Origin: Anaerolineales bacterium
GTDB lineage: Bacteria; Chloroflexota; Anaerolineae; Aggregatilineales; UBA2796
Reading direction: 5' to 3'
Assembly: GCA_015075625.1 (NCBI GenBank)
Contig: JABTTZ010000002.1
Span: 1,054,001 to 1,118,000 of the forward strand
DNA length: 64,000 bases
The position numbers and the translations under genes were made by a program. This document shows, one piece after another, positions 9,142 to 17,595 of the stretch (the stretch's first letter is position 1; every line of letters starts with the position of its first letter). Below the pieces are notes generated by a model. The model did no database searches, was not told the origin of the DNA, and was given only the letters and a program-made list of their open reading frames with translations.

Positions 9142-10398
9142 TCACTCCCCTTCGGTTGGTTTTTGCCGCACCCGCGAAATGGACGCCCGCATCCCGGGCA
9201 AGGAGAGCGTTTCGTTCACGCGGCGGGTGGGAATGGACTTCCGCGCCGTCGCCCGCGAAATGCTGACGAGAATCCCTACGCTTGCCAAGCCCGAAACCAA
9301 GGACGAACCGCCAAAGCTGATGAAGGGCAGCGGCACACCCGTGAAGGGGACGACGGACGCCATCACTGCAATATTGAACAATGCCTCCAAAACAATGGAG
9401 ATGGTAATCCCCGCCGCCAGCAGCGCCCCAAACATATCTGGAGCATTTTTGGCAATGCGAAAGCCGCGCACCATGAGCGTCACATAAAGCCCCACGACGA
9501 GCGCACATCCGGCTAGTCCGAGTTCCTCGCCAATCACGGCAAAGATGGAGTCGGTGTGCGGCGTTGGCAGTTGCTCAAACTTCTGGCGACTCTCGCCCAA
9601 GCCAACACCGCCAATGCCCCCATTCAAGAAGCCGATGATGGCAGCTTGGGCTTGATCGTTTGCCTCCAGCGGGTCACGCAGCATCTCGAAATAATTTTCA
9701 ACGCGGGCGCGGGCATAATCAAACTGGGTGATCGATACCGCACCGATCACAATAAAGGCAAGGCTGGCGATCCCAATCTGCGTCCACTCTGCGCCGGCAA
9801 GAAAGAACATAATCGAAGCAACCGCCAACACCATGATTGCCGTCGAAATATCCGGCTGAAGCAAAATCAAACCAGCCACCGTCCCTACCAACAAGGCAAA
9901 GGGCAGCAGCCCATAGGTCAGATGTTTCAGTTTTGCCTGTTTCGCCGTCAGCCAGGCACCCATATAAATGGTGACAACGAGGACGGCGATTTCCGCTGGC
10001 TGCACGGCACCGTTAAAATAAGCACGCCGTGCGCCATAGACAAGTTGCACACCCGGCAAAACAATCAGCCCCAACAAGAGCAAGATCGTGACGGACATCA
10101 TGGGGATTGCCAGCCGCCGCCAAAGACGGTAATCAATCACGGCGAGGATGAACATAATGACAATCCCCAAACCGGCGTTCCGCAATTGTTGGAGAAACAT
10201 TGCTGACTGCGGGTTTGACCAGTAAAACGTTGTACTCCAGACCATCATCAAGCCAATAGCGACCAAGATTCCGACGGTCAGGATCAGGTATGTATCCACT
10301 GTAGCGGTGAACAACCGCCGACGTTGGAACGCCTCTTGTTCAATGACTTCCTCAGGAAAATCGGGAAGATCATCAATAAACTGGGGGAGGGTTGCCAT
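9142..10398 (-). CDS. ftsW: FtsW/RodA/SpoVE (SEDS) family peptidoglycan glycosyltransferase
   Basis: This 418-residue integral membrane protein has about ten hydrophobic segments. SEDS proteins polymerise lipid II into glycan strands with a class B penicillin-binding protein, and FtsW acts at the division septum. The conserved family segments are present: GLGESRQKFEQLPTPHTDSIF with IGEELG in the large extracellular loop, and the near-terminal PFISFGGSSLV. A cytosolic, acidic N-terminus of about 35 residues precedes the first helix. The gene lies 34 bases downstream of proC and is probably cotranscribed with it. The usual mur/ddl cluster is absent. The loop motif fits FtsW better than RodA. 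Confidence 0.88.
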   Translation of the reverse strand: MATLPQFIDDLPDFPEEVIEQEAFQRRRLFTATVDTYLILTVGILVAIGLMMVWSTTFYWSNPQSAMFLQQLRNAGLGIVIMFILAVIDYRLWRRLAIPMMSVTILLLLGLIVLPGVQLVYGARRAYFNGAVQPAEIAVLVVTIYMGAWLTAKQAKLKHLTYGLLPFALLVGTVAGLILLQPDISTAIMVLAVASIMFFLAGAEWTQIGIASLAFIVIGAVSITQFDYARARVENYFEMLRDPLEANDQAQAAIIGFLNGGIGGVGLGESRQKFEQLPTPHTDSIFAVIGEELGLAGCALVVGLYVTLMVRGFRIAKNAPDMFGALLAAGITISIVLEALFNIAVMASVVPFTGVPLPFISFGGSSLVSGLASVGILVSISRATARKSIPTRRVNETLSLPGMRASISRVRQKPTEGE

Positions 10399-10432
10399 AA
10401 ACCAGCGCCTTATTCCATATAGACTCTATAGA

Positions 10433-11314
10433 TTACTTGATGCGGTTGACATCATCGTGTGGGGCGTCTTTCCCCTCTTTTTTCTTGCCGCCAAGCGCCG
10501 AACTGCGCTGGTATGCCGCCCATACCGCCCGCGAGAGGACGGTGCGCAACCCCCCTTTTTCCAAGTGATAGATTGCCTCTGCCGATGTGCCGCCGGGACT
10601 CGTCACTTGGTTACGCAGGGCGGCGGGATGTTCCTTCGTCTGAATGGCATATTCGACACTCCCGCGCATCGTTTGAAGGACAAGCTGTTCGGCAACGCGC
10701 CGCGAAAAGCCCATATGGACTCCGGCATCGATCATCGCCTCCATAAACAGGAAAACATACGCCGGACCTGTCCCGCTGAGCGCGGTTGCCATATCAAGGT
10801 AATGCTCATCTTCAACATACACCTCTTGCCCCAACGAAGCAAGGATCGCCCGTGTTTGGTCACGTCCGGCTTCATCCACATCGGCGGAGGACGCCCAGAC
10901 GGTAATGCCCTCGCCAATACGGGCGGGGGTGTTGGGCATGGAACGCACCACGTTCGGGTTGCCCATGCCATCGCGGATATGGGCGATCTGCACCCCCGCA
11001 ATAATGCTCAGAACAAGCGAAGGGCGTTTTCCGACGGGGCGAATATCAGCCAACACCTTGTCAATCACTTGCGGCTTGATGCTCAGGATTAGCACATCGG
11101 CGTTGGCGGCAACCTCGGCGTTCTCGCCAACCATGTGAATCCCGTGACGGTGTTCAAGGTCACGGCGGCGGGCATCCAGCGGGTCAGAACCGATGATCTG
11201 TGCCGGCGTGACAATCTGTTTCGAGAGCAGTCCACCGATCATCGCTTCCGCCATGACGCCGCTGCCAATGAACCCCACTCGTTTCCCCTCGAAATGTACG
11301 GCTGATTCGCTCAC
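10433..11314 (-). CDS. proC: Pyrroline-5-carboxylate reductase
   Basis: This 293-residue enzyme catalyses the last step of proline synthesis, the NAD(P)H-dependent reduction of 1-pyrroline-5-carboxylate. The N-terminal dinucleotide motif is GFIGSGVMAEAMIGG. The C-terminal P5CR signature is present (ALSGTGPAYVFLFMEAM, then TSPGGTSAEAI). It is slightly longer than the usual 270 residues because of a charged, lysine-rich tail after the dimerisation domain. It heads a likely two-gene unit with ftsW. Confidence 0.93.
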   Translation of the reverse strand: MSESAVHFEGKRVGFIGSGVMAEAMIGGLLSKQIVTPAQIIGSDPLDARRRDLEHRHGIHMVGENAEVAANADVLILSIKPQVIDKVLADIRPVGKRPSLVLSIIAGVQIAHIRDGMGNPNVVRSMPNTPARIGEGITVWASSADVDEAGRDQTRAILASLGQEVYVEDEHYLDMATALSGTGPAYVFLFMEAMIDAGVHMGFSRRVAEQLVLQTMRGSVEYAIQTKEHPAALRNQVTSPGGTSAEAIYHLEKGGLRTVLSRAVWAAYQRSSALGGKKKEGKDAPHDDVNRIK

Positions 11315-11604
11315 AGTGAGCCTTTCTCTTGTTTCCTAAAAGGCAATCTGAATAGTGTACCGCAGGCAAGCCCAACACAGCGCATGATAGCATGATAGGG
11401 CAACCCCACAGCACAGGGAAACGTATAAGCCAGAAACATCCCACCCTTTTCAAAAAGCATTCCCAAGCCGAACCCCCTCTTGCCTTTTGATTTTTTAATC
11501 GTATACTTTACATAATCAATTTGGTTGTTGAAAATATTGAAACTTATCTTCACTATCAACGTATAGTTGGCATAACCGAATCAATTTTATGAAGTGAGGG
11601 TGAT
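11315..11604. other. AT-rich intergenic region between divergent proC and MFS gene
   Basis: No gene is seen. The last 130 bases are markedly AT-rich compared with the rest of the window and end in a GTGAGGGTG ribosome-binding site before the MFS start. A short inverted repeat ACTAT-N5-ATAGT (11552-11566) overlaps a TATAGT that could be a -10 box. Promoters for both genes are expected here. Confidence 0.4.
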
Positions 11605-12939
11605 ATGACAGGTCAACATCCGACAATTGGCAAAGGCTGGATGCCGCGCTTTTTTACCATCTGGACAGGGCAAGCCTTTTCCCTCTTGGGAAGCAGCCTT
11701 GTGCAGTTTGCGTTGGTGTGGTGGCTCACACAACAAACCGGCTCAGCCACTGTCTTGGCGACGGCAACCCTTGTGGCAATGCTGCCGCAAGTGATCTTAG
11801 GTCCGCTGGCGGGGACGCTCGTAGATCGCTGGAAGCGCCGCACGGTGATGATTGCTGCCGATTCGGCGGTGGCGGCGGCAACGGCTGTGCTGCTGCTGCT
11901 CTTTGCCACAGAAACCGTGCAGGTCTGGCATGTCTATGTGATCATGCTCATTCGCTCCGGCGCAGGGGCGTTTCACTTCCCGGCGATGAGCGCCTCCACC
12001 CCTCTGCTTGTCCCAGAGCAGCACATTGCGCGAATCAGCGGGCTAAATCAGATGTTGCAGGGGTTGATGGCAATCGTCGCCCCGCCCGTTGGGGCGCTGC
12101 TGATCAGCCGCTTGTCTATTCCCCTTGTGTTAGGCATTGATATTGTGACCGCAGGGATCGCCGTTGTTCCGCTGTTGTTCATCGCCATTCCGCAGCCACC
12201 GCGCCATGCCGCCGCCGCTGAAAAAACCACCGTTGGGCAAGAGTTTCGCGCCGGGCTGCGCTATCTCGTGGCGTGGCGGGGGATGTTCTACCTGATTCTG
12301 ATTGCCTCTGGCTTAAATGCCCTGTTGAATCCGGCTTTTTCGCTGACCCCCCTGCTGGTTCAAAAGCATTTTCAGTTGGGCGCTGATTCCTTTGCCCTGA
12401 TGGAATCGCTGGTGGGGGTGGGGATGATTGTTGGTGGGGTGTTTCTTGGGGTGTGGGGTGGCTTCAAGCGGAAAATTATTACCGTCTTAGTCAGCGTGAT
12501 TGGAATTGGCAGCGGCACGCTGCTTATAGGCTTCGCGCCGGCAAATGCCTTTGCTATGGCGCTTCTCGGTATGGGGGTGGCGGGATTTTCCCTGCCCATT
12601 ACCAATGGGACGATGTTTGCCATCTTCCAAACCGCCGTTCGCTTGGATATGCAAGGACGCATCCAATCCCTCATCGGGGCAATTGCGACGGGCGCATCGC
12701 TGCTCAGCCTCATGGTTGCCGGTCCTGTGGCTGATCTCATCGGCATTCAAAATTGGTATGTCGTTGCTGGTACGGGCGTGATTCTGATGTCTGTCCTCGC
12801 CTTCTTTGTGCCAGCAATCATGCGCATTGAACAAGATGCGGCTGCCCACAAAGCGCCACCAGTGGTAGGAGTGGGCGAGAGAGAAAGCGTTGAAGAAACG
12901 CCTGTTCCCGTTGTTCCCGCTGTCGCCGTTGGCGATTAA
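11605..12939 (+). CDS. Major facilitator superfamily transporter (DHA3-like efflux)
   Basis: This 444-residue protein has about twelve hydrophobic helices. The MFS signature between helices 2 and 3 is present as GPLAGTLVDRWKRR. The overall pattern resembles the MFS_3/macrolide-efflux type of proton-driven drug exporter. The C-terminal 35 residues are a hydrophilic tail rich in Val, Pro and Glu. The gene stands alone with its own AT-rich promoter region and a strong terminator. The substrate is unknown. Confidence 0.88.
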   Translation: MTGQHPTIGKGWMPRFFTIWTGQAFSLLGSSLVQFALVWWLTQQTGSATVLATATLVAMLPQVILGPLAGTLVDRWKRRTVMIAADSAVAAATAVLLLLFATETVQVWHVYVIMLIRSGAGAFHFPAMSASTPLLVPEQHIARISGLNQMLQGLMAIVAPPVGALLISRLSIPLVLGIDIVTAGIAVVPLLFIAIPQPPRHAAAAEKTTVGQEFRAGLRYLVAWRGMFYLILIASGLNALLNPAFSLTPLLVQKHFQLGADSFALMESLVGVGMIVGGVFLGVWGGFKRKIITVLVSVIGIGSGTLLIGFAPANAFAMALLGMGVAGFSLPITNGTMFAIFQTAVRLDMQGRIQSLIGAIATGASLLSLMVAGPVADLIGIQNWYVVAGTGVILMSVLAFFVPAIMRIEQDAAAHKAPPVVGVGERESVEETPVPVVPAVAVGD

Positions 12940-12950
12940 CGCCTGATCAC

Positions 12951-12990
12951 AAGGCTATCCTCATGGATAGCCTTCCCCTTCCCCTTTTTT
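12951..12990 (+). terminator. Rho-independent terminator of the MFS gene
   Basis: A perfect ten-base-pair stem (AAGGCTATCC/GGATAGCCTT) with a TCAT loop is followed by a pyrimidine-rich tract ending in TTTTTT. It begins eleven bases after the stop codon. Confidence 0.85.
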
Positions 12991-13074
12991 CCCGCACATT
13001 CTCACACTTGCCGCAAGTCGGATGTTTGTGAGTATAATTCCCCTAAATGCGTTCTTCCGCCGAAGGGGGTTGTC

Positions 13075-13782
13075 ATGCGCCTTTCATCCAAGCCGCGCCG
13101 TGTTGTTCTTTTCGCCGTCCTATTTGCGGCATTCGTGATCAGCTTCGCTGTCGAGGGCTTTTCTGTCCGTGCGCAAGGGGGGGGGAATTATTACGTTGTC
13201 CAACCCGGCGATACGCTCTTTAGTATTGCGGATCGCTTTGGCGTCAGCCTCTCTGATCTGGCAACGATCAACGGCGTCTATGACGTGAACAGGGTTTTTG
13301 TTGGGCAGGTCTTAACGCTCCCCGCCGCGATACGTGCGCCACAGCCACAGCAGCCCATCTATCAGCCCTATCCCTCCTACCCACAGCCGCAGCCTTATGT
13401 GCCAAGTTTCCCGGCAGGGACAACAGTGACAACCGTCACCCGCTATGTGGGCTATACCGTTCGTCGGGGGGACAACTTGGCGGCAATTGCCGAAAAGTAC
13501 AAGACGACCATTGGCTTGATTATGGCAGCAAACGGCATCGCCAATGCCAATTACATTTATGTGGGGCAGCATCTTGTTATTCCCCGTGTGAATACGACGA
13601 TTTCGCCCCGTCCACCGGCGCAGCCAAGCCGCCCCGCCGGACGTGTCTATATTGTCCAACCCGGAGATAACTTGTTTGGCATTGCCGCCCGCTATCGCCG
13701 CGATGTGTATGCCATCGCGAAGGCAAATGGGCTTCTGAATCTGAATTACATTTATGTCGGTCAGGCGTTGATCATCCCGTAA
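13075..13782 (+). CDS. Secreted triple-LysM protein
   Basis: This 235-residue exported protein has a signal peptide (basic start, hydrophobic core about residues 9-27, then VRAQG) and three LysM modules at about 40-83, 124-170 and 189-235. Each module has the Y-V-GD-x-L-x-x-IA motif and a closing YVGQ-x-L-x-IP. LysM binds N-acetylglucosamine in peptidoglycan. A Pro/Gln/Tyr-rich linker joins modules 1 and 2. There is no catalytic domain, so a cell-wall-binding or structural role is likely. A TATAAT at 13033-13038 and an AAGGGGG ribosome site precede it. It opens a plus-strand run of closely spaced genes. Confidence 0.9.
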   Translation: MRLSSKPRRVVLFAVLFAAFVISFAVEGFSVRAQGGGNYYVVQPGDTLFSIADRFGVSLSDLATINGVYDVNRVFVGQVLTLPAAIRAPQPQQPIYQPYPSYPQPQPYVPSFPAGTTVTTVTRYVGYTVRRGDNLAAIAEKYKTTIGLIMAANGIANANYIYVGQHLVIPRVNTTISPRPPAQPSRPAGRVYIVQPGDNLFGIAARYRRDVYAIAKANGLLNLNYIYVGQALIIP

Positions 13783-13807
13783 GGTGTTGGGGCGTTTGGG
13801 GTGGCTT

Positions 13808-14611
13808 ATGGTGGCGAGGTCAGCAGATCGATTAGGGCGTTTTTATGCCCATACCCCCCTTGTGTTGGCGCATCGTGGGGCAAGCCACGACGCGCCCGAA
13901 AACACGATAGCCGCCTTTCTTTTGGCGCGTGAACAAGGGGCAGATGGGGTTGAACTGGATACGATGCTGTCCGCAGATGGTGTCCCTGTCGTGATTCACG
14001 ATTTCACCCTGGATAAAACGACCAGCGGCAATGGCTATGTGCGTGATTTCAGCCTAAAGACGCTGAAAGAACTGGACGCCGGCAGTCATTACGACCATCA
14101 GTTCAAAGGGGAGACGATTCCCACCTTAGAAGAAGCACTGGACGCCTGTGGTACAGAGATGGTGATCAATGTTGAGTTGAAGGCGCAAGGGTGGCGCGAT
14201 GACGGACTTCCGGCGGCGGTGGCAAACGTGCTTCATCGTCACGGGAACAAGAAAATTATCGTGTCTTCCTTCAATCCCTTTGCCTTACGTCGCTTTCATA
14301 CGCTGATGCCCCTGATGCCCCTCGGCTACCTCTATGCCCCAGACGATACACCACTCGCCCCGCTGTTGAAATTGATGATGCAGGTTGTCCCTCACGATGC
14401 CCGTCACCCTGACCAGCGGCTTGTCACCCCAAAGTTTATGGCATGGGCGCGTGAGCGCCGCCTGCGCGTCCATGTTTGGACGGTGGATGCACCTAAACGC
14501 ATTCTCGAATTACGTGATTTAGGGGTCGATGCGATTATCACCAATCGCCCCGCCCTTGCCCTAGAGACATTGGGGCGCGTGAGCGCCGGGAAGAAATCCT
14601 CAGCACCTTAA
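13808..14611 (+). CDS. Glycerophosphodiester phosphodiesterase
   Basis: GDPD enzymes hydrolyse deacylated phospholipids to glycerol-3-phosphate and an alcohol. The catalytic HRG...E-N-T motif (LAHRGASHDAPENT), the metal-binding E-L-D (GVELDTM) and the second His (VIHDFTLD) are all present. Length is usual for the family. The ATG at 13808 gives a 267-residue protein behind GGGGTGG. A GTG at 13784 one base after the LysM stop is an alternative that adds eight residues. No signal peptide is evident, so a cytosolic UgpQ-like role is more likely than a secreted GlpQ-like one. Confidence 0.88.
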   Translation: MVARSADRLGRFYAHTPLVLAHRGASHDAPENTIAAFLLAREQGADGVELDTMLSADGVPVVIHDFTLDKTTSGNGYVRDFSLKTLKELDAGSHYDHQFKGETIPTLEEALDACGTEMVINVELKAQGWRDDGLPAAVANVLHRHGNKKIIVSSFNPFALRRFHTLMPLMPLGYLYAPDDTPLAPLLKLMMQVVPHDARHPDQRLVTPKFMAWARERRLRVHVWTVDAPKRILELRDLGVDAIITNRPALALETLGRVSAGKKSSAP

Positions 14612-14637
14612 GCGCCTTAATGAAGGAGCGTTCATTT

Positions 14638-15993
14638 ATGACGACACCTAACCGCCCATCTGCCCCACCGATGCAAGGTGCGCCAGGGTCTGCCCCGCGC
14701 CAGCAAGCCGCTTGGCAGCCGCCACCTGTTCGCTCGATTGAAGATACCGGTCTCAACCTGATCACCATCTCTGATTTGGTCATTAAATTGCTCTATTTCA
14801 GCGGCTTGCTCACTGGGCAGCGCGTTGCCGATCTGATCAAGCTGCCCTTCGTGGGCGTTGTTGATCAGGTGATGGAGTTTCTCAAGCGCAGCAAGTATGT
14901 AGAGGTGATGGGGCAAAGCGGCTTTGGCGAAGGCGGCTCGCAGTACAAAATATCCGGTTTAGGCACGGATAAAGCCCGCGAGGTTCTAGAGCGCAGCCGG
15001 TACGCTGGCGAATGTCCCGTCACCTATGAACAATATGTGGAGGCGATGAAAGCACAAAACCGCACCCGCATGATGGCGACCCCCGATGTGATGAAGCAAG
15101 CGCTGAAGCATTTGGTCATTTCGGAGCGGATGTACGAAAAGGTCGGCGCGGCGTTTAACTCTGGCAAGTCTATGTTTCTGTGGGGTCCACCCGGCAACGG
15201 CAAGACGACCATTTCCGAGGCGGTGGGGCGCATTGTCTTAGGGGCAGATTTGTGGATTCCCTATGCCTTTGATGTTGATGGGCAGGTTGTCCGCGTCTTT
15301 GATAATGTGAATCACGATGTCCTAGAAACCGCCGAGGCAGAAACCGGTGCCGGTGGGCGTCCGGTGGGTATCAAGCGCGACCCTCGTTGGGTGCGCATCC
15401 GCCGCCCGATGATCATCGTCGGCGGTGAACTCACCATGTCTGGCTTGGACTTGATCTACGACCCAATTAACAAATTTTACGAAGCGCCCTTTCAGGTGAA
15501 ATCGAACGGCGGGTTATTTTTGATTGACGACTTTGGGCGGCAGCAAGCACGCCCCCGTGATCTCCTCAATCGCTGGATTGTCCCCCTCGAAAAAGGCGTC
15601 GATTATCTCACCCTTGCCACTGGACGCAAGATCGAAATGCCCTTCAATGTTTTGATTGTCTTTTCCACAAACATCGACCCTTCCGATCTCGTGGATGAGG
15701 CGTTTTTGCGCCGTATCCGTCACAAGATTGAGGTGGGCGATCCCTCTCCCCAAGATTTTGTGGAGATTTTTAAGCGAGCGTGCGAGGCAAAGCGCGTCCC
15801 CTATGATGAAGGCGGCTTGCGCTACCTGATCCAAAAGTGGTATTTGGAAAAAGAGCGAAAGTTTCGGGCGGTGCATCCCCGCGATATTCTCGATCAACTG
15901 CTCGATATCGCTCGCTATCTCAACCGCCCGCCACAGCTATCGCCCGAACTCATTGATCGTGCCTGTGATTCCTACTTTGTGATGCTGTCCTAA
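14638..15993 (+). CDS. AAA+ ATPase with N-terminal winged-helix-like domain
   Basis: A 451-residue AAA+ protein. A Pro/Gln-rich leader (1-35) is followed by a helical, winged-helix-like region (about 40-130) and an AAA+ core. The Walker A (GPPGNGKTT) is at 183-191 and the Walker B (FLIDD) ends near 298. A sensor-like segment reads FNVLIVFSTNIDPSD, followed by RRIRHKIEVGDP. The C-terminal lid region carries a HPRDILDQLLDIA helix. The ATG at 14638 is chosen because AAGGAG lies nine bases upstream; an ATG 18 bases earlier lacks that site. It overlaps the next gene by one base. It may remodel or assemble a membrane or secreted partner encoded nearby, but the target is unknown. Confidence 0.82.
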   Translation: MTTPNRPSAPPMQGAPGSAPRQQAAWQPPPVRSIEDTGLNLITISDLVIKLLYFSGLLTGQRVADLIKLPFVGVVDQVMEFLKRSKYVEVMGQSGFGEGGSQYKISGLGTDKAREVLERSRYAGECPVTYEQYVEAMKAQNRTRMMATPDVMKQALKHLVISERMYEKVGAAFNSGKSMFLWGPPGNGKTTISEAVGRIVLGADLWIPYAFDVDGQVVRVFDNVNHDVLETAEAETGAGGRPVGIKRDPRWVRIRRPMIIVGGELTMSGLDLIYDPINKFYEAPFQVKSNGGLFLIDDFGRQQARPRDLLNRWIVPLEKGVDYLTLATGRKIEMPFNVLIVFSTNIDPSDLVDEAFLRRIRHKIEVGDPSPQDFVEIFKRACEAKRVPYDEGGLRYLIQKWYLEKERKFRAVHPRDILDQLLDIARYLNRPPQLSPELIDRACDSYFVMLS

Positions 15994-17090
15994 TGCGCAG
16001 AGGTCGTGTCGGCTCATCTCTTTTGGTGGGGGCGATCCTGATCGCGGCAATGTTCGGGATCACCTCTTATCCCGCCGCGCAAACCGATTCCGGTGCGGCA
16101 ACGGCAACGGCACGGCGGGAAATGCTTGCCACCTTGTTGACCGTTCCTTCGCCAACGCCAATCCAATATACGATGACCATCCCGACGACGCGCCTCATGA
16201 CGGTGCAGATGGATGGGGTGGGCATTGGCGCTATCGGCGTTAATGACGAGGGGCAACTTGTCTTGGGCGATGGGCGAAACACCGTGTTCATTCTGAACCC
16301 AGACTTAACAACGGCGCTCCGCTTTCCGGCGGTGCAGCCCTATGCCCTCGGTGTACACCGCAGCGGGGGTATCCTTGTTGGGCAGCGCAACCGTGCCGTA
16401 CTCACGCTCTATGACAAGGATGGGAATTTCCAGCGCGTTTTTTGGGAACAAGACCGCGCAAGGCTTCAAACCTTCACCGTAGCTGCCGATGGGACGCTCT
16501 TTGTGGCGTGGGAACAGCGCGACCCACCCCAAGCAACCTACCTCACCCGCCTGGACGAGGCGGGAAACACGCTCTACAACCGCCCCTTTGCCAGCACCGA
16601 ACAGATGCGGGTGGGCGTCATTCATAACATCGCCCCCACCGGCGATCTCAAGCGGCTCTCCATTCCCTTCAGCGGCTTTGGGGTTACTCTATCCTCTGCC
16701 TATGCCTATTTAGGGGAATACACCTCTGATGGAGATGCCCTTGTGACCATGCCCCCCCTCATGTTCGATAGCTCCCTGTATGCGCCAAGTGTAGCGGCGC
16801 GGCTTGCCGATGATTCGCTCGTCGTGCTGACCGATAACGCCTTTGGTTGGTGGTCAGCGGAGCGTCTTCCTCGCGTTGTGATGGGGGCAAATGCGTACCG
16901 CTTCGGAATAAGCCAGCGCCCTAGCGAAGTGCAGAAGATTGCCGCTGCCCTTCGTCCTGATGGGTACTCCCTCTATTACGCAGAGATCACGAACGAAAAC
17001 AACCTCTTGGTTGGGATCATCCTCTGCGAGGATGCCGCTCGTCTCTCCCCTCCCCCACCTACCCCAACAGGAACACTGGAGACGTTTTGA
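15993..17090 (+). CDS. Secreted beta-propeller-like protein, unknown function
   Basis: This 365-residue protein has an N-terminal signal or anchor segment (SSLLVGAILIAAMFGITSY) followed by short beta-rich units such as DEGQLVLGDGRN, DKDGNFQRVF and AADGTLFVAWE. The pattern suggests a propeller of NHL or WD-like blades. It begins on the last base of the ATPase stop codon (TAATG), so the two are translationally coupled. I cannot assign a function. A role as an extracytoplasmic sensor or scaffold for the operon is a guess. Confidence 0.65.
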   Translation: MRRGRVGSSLLVGAILIAAMFGITSYPAAQTDSGAATATARREMLATLLTVPSPTPIQYTMTIPTTRLMTVQMDGVGIGAIGVNDEGQLVLGDGRNTVFILNPDLTTALRFPAVQPYALGVHRSGGILVGQRNRAVLTLYDKDGNFQRVFWEQDRARLQTFTVAADGTLFVAWEQRDPPQATYLTRLDEAGNTLYNRPFASTEQMRVGVIHNIAPTGDLKRLSIPFSGFGVTLSSAYAYLGEYTSDGDALVTMPPLMFDSSLYAPSVAARLADDSLVVLTDNAFGWWSAERLPRVVMGANAYRFGISQRPSEVQKIAAALRPDGYSLYYAEITNENNLLVGIILCEDAARLSPPPPTPTGTLETF

Positions 17091-17092
17091 CG

Positions 17093-17554
17093 ATGGGCAT
17101 TGCCGATATTTTCCTGCGGATGATTTTTGGCGTGGTTGCCACCTTTGGCTTCGCGGTTTTGTTCAATACCCCCCGCAAAGCGATTTGGATTGTGGCTGCC
17201 TTAGGCGGGGCAGCCATCGGCATTCGGACAGCCTTCACAATCTTGGGGGCATCGCCAGAGGTGGCTACTTTTTTTGCTGCGCTGTGTATTGGGTTGGTGG
17301 GTTATCTCGCTGCCTATCGGCTGTGGCTGCCGCGCCTTATCTTTACGGTGACGGGAATCATCCCTCTGATTCCCGGCGTCCCCGCTTATCAGGTCTTGTT
17401 TCATTTTTCGCAAGGGAACGTACTTTCTGGCTTAGAGAGTGCTGTTCGGGTGGCGTTGATCACGGCGGCAATTGCCCTCGGTCTGAGCGCCGCCCGTCTG
17501 ATCACCGATTTTGAGCAGCAAATCGGACCGCGACAGGAGCCGCAGCATCATTGA
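17093..17554 (+). CDS. Threonine/serine exporter, small ThrE_2-type membrane subunit
   Basis: This roughly 153-residue protein has five hydrophobic helices. It carries the hallmark TGIIPLIPGVPAYQ segment of the ThrE/YjjB half of the threonine/serine exporter family. In many bacteria this half pairs with a larger partner (ThrE/YjjP, about 250 residues), or both are fused in one chain. The partner is not in this window. A TTG at 17087 overlapping the previous stop is an alternative start, with GGAG spaced five bases from it and eleven from the ATG. The C-terminus is hydrophilic. Confidence 0.78.
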   Translation: MGIADIFLRMIFGVVATFGFAVLFNTPRKAIWIVAALGGAAIGIRTAFTILGASPEVATFFAALCIGLVGYLAAYRLWLPRLIFTVTGIIPLIPGVPAYQVLFHFSQGNVLSGLESAVRVALITAAIALGLSAARLITDFEQQIGPRQEPQHH

Positions 17555-17595
17555 CACACCTATCACCGACACAACAGCAATCAAAGGAACACACC

